Source: Siderastrea radians (lineage: Eukaryota; Cnidaria; Anthozoa; Scleractinia; Rhizangiidae). Taken from it: a stretch of 64,000 nt of DNA. Where the stretch lies: positions 7,887,951 through 7,951,950 of the forward strand of contig OZ024897.1 of assembly GCA_964017195.1 (NCBI GenBank). The letters run 5' to 3'. The translations under genes were made by a program, and so were the position numbers. Every line of letters begins with the position of its first letter. Within the stretch, counting starts at the first letter, position 1. A model generated the notes under the pieces. That model was not told the DNA's origin, searched no databases, and saw nothing but the letters and a program-made list of their open reading frames with translations. Below, in pieces: positions 61,301 through 64,000 of this stretch.

Positions 61301-62108
61301 GGGAAGGTTATTTTTGTCTTCTGTTCCCATGTCAACAGTCTAAAATTACATGACGACATTCTTTCTCGTTTACAACATGAATTGTTTCGTGTAAATCCAA
61401 CAGCTTACAAATTGCTTACCATTGCTATTTGTAGGACAAATAACGTGCCGTGTAAATCAGCCCTTAAATTCACATCTCAATTCTCGAGTCCCTTAACTTT
61501 TCAAATAAAAGGGACAGGGTAAAAATGAAAGAAGCAAAAAAAAAAAAAAAAAAAAAACCAAGAATCGCACTTAAAAAGTCTATTTTGGGAATTTCATTTT
61601 GTGAATACACCGTCTAATAGAGATGTCTACCTAGCTATCGGAGGTGTTTGCCTAACAGAGGTTGGCCGCCTTTAATTACATCGGACTACGAATACGAGAT
61701 TGCGACTTTTGAATTTCAAACCAGTGATGTTCCAAAGCCTTCACTCCTTCGTGTTACTTGCCAGTAGAGAAGGAAGCTCCAGGAACGAGATTGGTATGTG
61801 ACGTGATAATGTAATGCCTGCAAAAGTGGAATTGAAAAGGCGTACTCGTACCCAAATGTAAAGGTCCTCTCCGGGGCAACATTTACAAATGAACAAAAGA
61901 AAATTGAAATCGCGTCTACACACTTCAACCGATCCGCGCGAAGGGTCAAGAAATTGTTAAGAAATCGAGAACTTTACCGTTACTTTCTCATGCCTTGACA
62001 CTCGTTATTTGACTTTCTCGTTTTTATAGGTTTGTCCCATATTTGCGGTAAATCAGTGCAATCTGCGACCTTAAAGTCCGTGCAAAACTTGCAGTCTAAG
62101 GATTCAAG
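40209..62108 (+). CDS. NOS: Nitric oxide synthase, neuronal-like, partial gene (20 exons visible)
   Basis: Multi-exon gene making nitric oxide and citrulline from arginine, using heme, tetrahydrobiopterin, FAD, FMN, NADPH and calmodulin. Visible in order: PDZ domain (exon a), zinc-site CSGGRC (b), heme-binding [10 protein letters not shown] with the axial Cys (c), oxygenase core (d-m), calmodulin-binding helix (m/n), FMN domain (n-r) with a ~40-residue insert like the autoinhibitory loop of constitutive NOS (exon q), and the start of the FAD-binding region (s-t). Reading phase is consistent across all 19 introns and every intron has GT/AG ends. The start of the PDZ domain and the FAD/NADPH exons are not in view. 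Each exon is listed separately. Confidence 0.93.
40687..41422. repeat. NOS intron with GAGCTTGGTTC minisatellite and SINE 3' fragment
   Basis: From about 40737 to 41035 the intron is a degenerate array of GAGCTTGGTTC / GTGCTTGGTTC units. At about 41106-41245 lies a 3' portion shared with the SINE at 51585 (GGGATAAGC, then GTGCGTCTTTACCTACC). Confidence 0.75.
41423..41574 (+). CDS. NOS: NOS exon b: zinc-site region
   Basis: Starts [24 protein letters not shown] is the CxxxxC pair that forms the dimer-interface zinc site. Ends [13 protein letters not shown] at donor GTAAGT. Confidence 0.88.
41575..42567. other. NOS intron, nothing recognised
   Basis: No repeat or gene identified. Confidence 0.6.
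42568..42730 (+). CDS. NOS: NOS exon c: heme-ligand region
   Basis: Encodes [17 protein letters not shown] then [21 protein letters not shown]. The Cys of APRC is the proximal heme ligand. Confidence 0.93.
43157..43632. repeat. MITE with TTA target duplication (PIF/Harbinger-like)
   Basis: Ends TGCGCCGATCAATTCGAA...TTCGAATTGATCGGCGCA are inverted repeats (27 of the outer 29 bases match). TTA flanks both sides (43154-43156, 43633-43635). C-rich and G-rich tracts follow each end. 476 bp, no transposase. Confidence 0.75.
44590..44850. repeat. SINE-like repeat
   Basis: Has GTGGCCCGGGTTGAGTTTG, TCTCCGGGTACTCCGGTTTA and AACATTTCCAAATTCCAATT. Related fragments occur reversed at 56100-56180 and near 60165. 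Common in cnidarian DNA as far as I know; ends not defined. Confidence 0.55.
45332..45423 (+). CDS. NOS: NOS exon d
   Basis: Encodes [20 protein letters not shown] then [11 protein letters not shown]. Acceptor TTTTAG, donor GTATCG. Confidence 0.92.
45581..45722 (+). CDS. NOS: NOS exon e
   Basis: Encodes [20 protein letters not shown] then [20 protein letters not shown], ending VEFTE. Substrate and cofactor pocket region. Confidence 0.93.
45723..46411. repeat. NOS intron with (CTA)n/(CTG)n microsatellite
   Basis: Trinucleotide run at about 46272-46345; G-rich tracts at 45828-45841 and 46200-46213. Confidence 0.8.
46412..46551 (+). CDS. NOS: NOS exon f
   Basis: Encodes [20 protein letters not shown] then [20 protein letters not shown]. 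Donor GTAAGA. Confidence 0.93.
46552..47307. other. NOS intron, nothing recognised
   Basis: No repeat or gene identified. Confidence 0.55.
47308..47418 (+). CDS. NOS: NOS exon g
   Basis: Encodes [20 protein letters not shown] then [17 protein letters not shown]. Part of the arginine-binding region. Confidence 0.93.
47419..49253. other. NOS intron with degraded repeats
   Basis: At 47770-47945 is a half copy of the MITE family at 54130-54606 (AATTTTGCTCTAGG, GCAGAGCCTCCCCGTATAAA). At 48050-48160 is CTGATGATGACTTCCGCTCA then GTCGAAACGTCAGTC, a phrase often found at Penelope-like 3' ends. No intact gene. Confidence 0.5.
49254..49317 (+). CDS. NOS: NOS exon h
   Basis: Encodes [20 protein letters not shown] then E. 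Short but in phase with both neighbours. Confidence 0.9.
49318..49804. other. NOS intron, nothing firm
   Basis: Local direct repeat of GTGACCATTCAAT near 49456 and 49555; nothing else. Confidence 0.5.
49805..49906 (+). CDS. NOS: NOS exon i
   Basis: Encodes [20 protein letters not shown] then [14 protein letters not shown]. Acceptor CCACAG, donor GTATGA. Confidence 0.93.
49907..50441. other. NOS intron, nothing recognised
   Basis: No repeat or gene identified. Confidence 0.55.
50442..50510 (+). CDS. NOS: NOS exon j
   Basis: Encodes [20 protein letters not shown] then ENE; the DHHSASES stretch is conserved in the oxygenase. Confidence 0.92.
50511..51467. other. NOS intron with ~110-bp direct duplication
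   Basis: GACTTCCGGTAGACGCCCT to TTTGGGGGACCAAGA is present twice (about 50664-50780 and 50786-50893). Confidence 0.65.
51468..51551 (+). CDS. NOS: NOS exon k
   Basis: Encodes [20 protein letters not shown] then SATGVFHQ, the pterin/dimer region. Confidence 0.93.
51585..51884 (+). repeat. tRNA-derived SINE with 12-bp target duplication
   Basis: 300 bp flanked by ACTTTCCAATAG (51573-51584 and 51885-51896). The head has a tRNA-like A box (GTGTAGTGGTTAG) and B box (GGTTCGACGC); the tail ends GTGCGACTTTACCTACC. Confidence 0.85.
52178..52219 (+). CDS. NOS: NOS exon l
   Basis: 42-bp exon encoding [14 protein letters not shown], in phase. Confidence 0.9.
52394..52552. repeat. Palindromic MITE-like element in NOS intron
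   Basis: CAGCCTAGTACCC at the left and GGGTACTAGGCTG at the right; the arms continue inward through TTGGTGCGAAAT and GTGACGTC, making an almost complete foldback. Confidence 0.7.
52761..52840 (+). CDS. NOS: NOS exon m: end of oxygenase, start of calmodulin site
   Basis: Encodes [20 protein letters not shown] then TFKEIAK; the last residues begin the calmodulin-binding helix. Confidence 0.92.
52841..53781. other. NOS intron carrying a MITE
   Basis: Contains the MITE at 53234-53636; otherwise nothing recognised. Confidence 0.6.
53234..53636. repeat. MITE with 6-bp target duplication (ATTACA)
   Basis: Ends CAGGGTCTGGAAGGG and CCCTTCCAGACCCTG are perfect inverted repeats; ATTACA flanks at 53228-53233 and 53637-53642. 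The interior is a series of ATCCCG / CCCGC motifs. 403 bp. Confidence 0.8.
53782..53926 (+). CDS. NOS: NOS exon n: calmodulin site and start of FMN domain
   Basis: Encodes [20 protein letters not shown] (basic amphipathic calmodulin-binding helix), then [20 protein letters not shown], the flavodoxin phosphate loop TETGKS. Confidence 0.94.
53927..54874. other. NOS intron carrying a MITE
   Basis: Contains the element at 54130-54606. Confidence 0.55.
54130..54606. repeat. MITE with GGAGGCTCCGCCCGG ends
   Basis: Left GGGTACTCCCTATAGAGGG to GGAGGCTCCGCCCGGAAG is mirrored by CTTCCGGGCGGAGCCTCC to AGAGCACCCCCC at the right. A half copy lies at 47770-47945. Confidence 0.65.
54875..54979 (+). CDS. 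NOS: NOS exon o: FMN domain
   Basis: Encodes [20 protein letters not shown] then [15 protein letters not shown], with the FMN-binding STFGNGDPP loop. Confidence 0.94.
55329..55372 (+). CDS. NOS: NOS exon p
   Basis: 44-bp exon encoding [15 protein letters not shown]; donor GTATGT; joins exon q in phase. Confidence 0.88.
55373..56187. repeat. NOS intron with rearranged SINE tandem copies
   Basis: 55590-55960 repeats the phrase GATGGACTAGTATCCCATCC with AGTAATACT..CTAGTTGCTTCATGC four times, the same phrases as in the SINE at 51585 (CCTGCGATGGACTAGCATCC). A (TAAA)n run lies at 56075-56090, and 56100-56180 is a reversed fragment of the 44590 repeat. Confidence 0.65.
56188..56298 (+). CDS. NOS: NOS exon q: autoinhibitory-loop-like insert
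   Basis: Encodes [20 protein letters not shown] then [17 protein letters not shown]. It sits where constitutive NOS enzymes carry a calmodulin-gated autoinhibitory insert and inducible ones do not. Confidence 0.85.
56697..56871 (+). CDS. NOS: NOS exon r: end of FMN domain
   Basis: Encodes [20 protein letters not shown], then [20 protein letters not shown] and [18 protein letters not shown]. Confidence 0.95.
57195..57222. repeat. (TTTA)n run at the LINE 3' end
   Basis: AAAT units when read on the LINE strand; a simple-repeat tail typical of some non-LTR elements. Confidence 0.6.
57359..59120 (-). pseudogene. Non-LTR retrotransposon reverse transcriptase, 5' truncated, one internal stop
   Basis: Read on the minus strand: [12 protein letters not shown], then [78 protein letters not shown] and [10 protein letters not shown] (an FADD active-site box), then the thumb/connection region ending NCPVTCCF. 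A single in-frame TGA at 58166-58168 splits the frame; otherwise it is continuous. Motif order fits CR1/Jockey-type LINEs. The endonuclease part is missing, as expected of a 5'-truncated insertion. Lies antisense inside a NOS intron. Confidence 0.88.
59277..60120 (-). pseudogene. Penelope-like element fragment (RT end and GIY-YIG endonuclease)
   Basis: Minus strand. The first part ([20 protein letters not shown], then [17 protein letters not shown]) is the C-terminal reverse transcriptase region of a Penelope-like element. After a frameshift in the 59640-59700 area comes [19 protein letters not shown], the GIY-YIG nuclease start with a CDLC zinc pair, and its continuation [14 protein letters not shown] to [14 protein letters not shown] stop precedes the first part, so the 5' half is missing. 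Not functional as it stands. Confidence 0.85.
60210..60297. repeat. ATC/GTC trinucleotide microsatellite
   Basis: Runs of CATCATCGTCGTC followed by (CAT)n. Confidence 0.9.
60948..61095 (+). CDS. NOS: NOS exon s: FMN-FAD linker
   Basis: Encodes [20 protein letters not shown], then [20 protein letters not shown]. Aligns with the start of the FAD-binding (connecting) region of NOS. Confidence 0.92.
61096..62029. other. NOS intron
   Basis: Contains an A21 run at about 61537-61557; nothing else recognised. Confidence 0.6.
62030..62108 (+). CDS. NOS: NOS exon t: FAD domain linker
   Basis: 79-bp exon encoding [20 protein letters not shown] then LQSKDSR. It matches the Ser/Lys-rich linker before the FAD-binding strands and keeps phase with exon s. 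Donor GTCAGG is weak. Confidence 0.82.
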
Positions 62109-62204
62109 GTCAGGATACGATATTATAGTCTAAATTTTACGATACGATATATAAAATACGATACTATACGATACGATATATATGAAAAAAAAGAATACGA
62201 TATT

Positions 62205-62550
62205 CAGTGGAGAGGAGAGGGGGGTGGGGTGACCACTGGCGGCTGTGAAAAATGGAGAGGGGGTGGGGTGATCACTGGCGGCTGTGAAAAATGGAGAGGG
62301 GGGTGGGGTGACCACTGGCGGTTGTGAAAAAATGGAGAGGGGGTTGGGGTGACCACTGGCGGCTGTGAAAAATGGAGAGGGGGGTAGGGTGACCACTGGC
62401 GGCTGTGAAAAATGGAGAGGGGGTGGGGTGACCACTGGCGGCTGTGAAAAATGGAGAGGGGGTGGGGTGACCACTGGCGGCTGTGAAAAATGGAGAGGGG
62501 GGTGGGGTGACCACTGGCGGCTGTGAAAAATGGAGAGGGGGTGGGTTGAT
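62205..62550. repeat. 39-bp minisatellite
   Basis: About nine units of GTGACCACTGGCGGCTGTGA then AAAATGGAGAGGGGGTGGG with small length changes. Lies in the next NOS intron. Confidence 0.93.
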
Positions 62551-64000
62551 TGAACAGTGTATTAAGATAAGGTAAGATAAGATAAGATAACACGGTATTT
62601 CCATCAGCGTATTTTCATTTTCAACTATCTATCCACCTAACTATGTTTTTAAAGGTAAAAAATTTACAACAATCAAGCCTGCTTTTCTTGCAGGCCGTAT
62701 TTAAAATTTTACTGCAGACCGAAAAGTGGTATGGGTATTTGCAAGTCAGTCTTGCAAATACCCGATATTTCCCTTTTTGCATGATATCATAGGTTATATT
62801 TTATCCTTTTTATAGTAGTATCATATATTTATATATATTTTTAATATTTACACTATAAAGTAGGTCACAATGCAGCCGGCCCGGGGGCTGCAATGATTTT
62901 ACTTCTTAATAAAACTATCTATCTAGTCTAAGTTTTATACCTAGTTCTCAATGCATCAGACGAAGTGAAAACAAAACAAAACAAAAAAAAAAACAGAAAA
63001 GAAAAAGAGAAAACTTTTGCCGTCAGTTTTCTTTTCTTTCAGGGGCCTTGTTTGTTTCCCAACACTATCCCACAGGCTCTTAAGACTGGTAATGCATGGT
63101 ACACATGACACTGATTTTGACAAATTTATTCATAAAAAACCACACTGCCTTGCTGCCTGTCACGTAGGCTAGGAGCTTTGATCCCATCCTCGGAGACCCA
63201 GGGGCAGATAGTCGGGGCGAGAGGCAGATAAAACGGGCGAAATCGATGCAAGCTGAAGCCTGGTGCAAGCGACACAAAAAGTTGATTTCAGTACGCACCA
63301 GTGCATGAGATCTGGGCACAATATTTAGCAAACTTACACTTTATATACGACGTCAAGAAAGGAACGGGGAAATAAGCTGATCACTGATTGGGTACAAAAA
63401 ATACAATGCCTCAAAATTTGAGCTCAATCAGAAGCAAGAAAGCAAATAGGCTCTTGAACTAGTCCGTTAAAGGTATCCTCCCAGGGGCTGTTCCAGCCCG
63501 TCTTGCAAACTTTCGCTCGCACCAAGCTTCTGCTTGCACGTTTTATCTGCCTCTCGCCCGCACTATCTGCCTCTGGGTCTCCTAGGACGCTTTGATCCGA
63601 CAACATTTATTGAAATAGCTGTGTATTTATTAATAAAAAAAAACCATTAGTTGTGTGTTTATTAATAAAGAAGATAATTCCATTTCTAAAGAAATGCCCT
63701 TATCAAAAATACGATGTAAAAATTCTTGTGTCTTGTTAATTAATTTAGCACGTTCTTGTACGCGGGTTTTTACTGTATCTTACATTAAAAACCCGTGTGT
63801 AAAACCTTGCTAAATTAAGTATAAACGTTGATATAAACTATTATTATGTCTGTTTCGGTATTAATTATAATAATGACAACAAATTTATAGGGCACTATTT
63901 CCTAAAGATTCAGTAGCGCCTCACAACAATGATAATAAATAATAAACAGTAATATATGAATTAAAAACAATAATTAATGAATGTAATAAGAATGATGATT
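62551..64000. other. NOS intron continuation, with an inverted repeat
   Basis: GCAGATAGTCGGGGCGAGAG then GCAGATAAAACG near 63207-63235 is mirrored by CGTTTTATCTGCCTCTCGCC near 63539, with arms about 100 bp long and a ~260-bp spacer (63165-63605). No further NOS exon was found before the window end. Confidence 0.55.

Noticed and set aside
62130..62604. Proline-rich repeat frames on the minus strand
   Set aside because: Translations of the 39-bp minisatellite in all three frames.

Overview
The window reads as animal nuclear DNA, most probably from a cnidarian such as a reef-building coral. The evidence is AT-rich intron-bearing sequence, a multi-exon nitric oxide synthase (NOS) gene with GT/AG introns, tRNA-derived SINEs, MITEs, Penelope-like and non-LTR retroelement remains, and two copies of a Polinton/Maverick (adintovirus-like) virus-transposon family. 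The species assignment is inference.

Positions 1-4228 are the right end of a first Polinton: the C-terminal ~1250 residues of its DNA polymerase and its right terminal inverted repeat. Positions 4229-13240 are host non-coding DNA with microsatellites, palindromic MITE-like elements and a diverged duplication. Positions 13241-35573 are a complete 22,333-bp Polinton with 330-bp terminal inverted repeats that differ at one position, flanked by a 6-bp target duplication (AACTAC). About 23 viral ORFs are open.

Layout of the complete element, left to right: a leftward block (RING protein and two small paralogous helical proteins) shares a bidirectional promoter with a rightward unknown gene. A leftward SLOG/DprA-like gene shares a promoter array with a long rightward cluster. 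That cluster holds a GRF-type zinc-finger protein, an unknown protein, a DDE integrase with chromodomain, two tandem minor-capsid-like proteins, three small basic proteins, the major capsid protein and an adenain-like protease. It continues past a tRNA-like gene into the packaging ATPase, an RGG protein, a two-TM protein, several small basic proteins, a conserved Polinton protein and a phospholipase A2 protein. A leftward pair (15-residue-repeat basic protein and acidic coiled-coil protein) is divergent from the protein-primed DNA polymerase at the right end. Capsid, protease, ATPase, PLA2, polymerase and integrase together form a virion-plus-integration gene set. Many small basic proteins carry QRGG, MRGG or QxGxG motifs that look like substrates of the encoded protease.

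From 35580 the host resumes: a short-motif array, a tRNA-Thr-like gene, MITEs, then 20 exons of a PDZ-containing NOS on the + strand (40209-62108). These run from the PDZ domain through the heme oxygenase, calmodulin-binding and FMN domains into the start of the FAD-binding region. The 5' and 3' exons lie outside or were not found. NOS introns hold MITEs, SINEs, a one-stop LINE reverse transcriptase and a frameshifted Penelope-like fragment.
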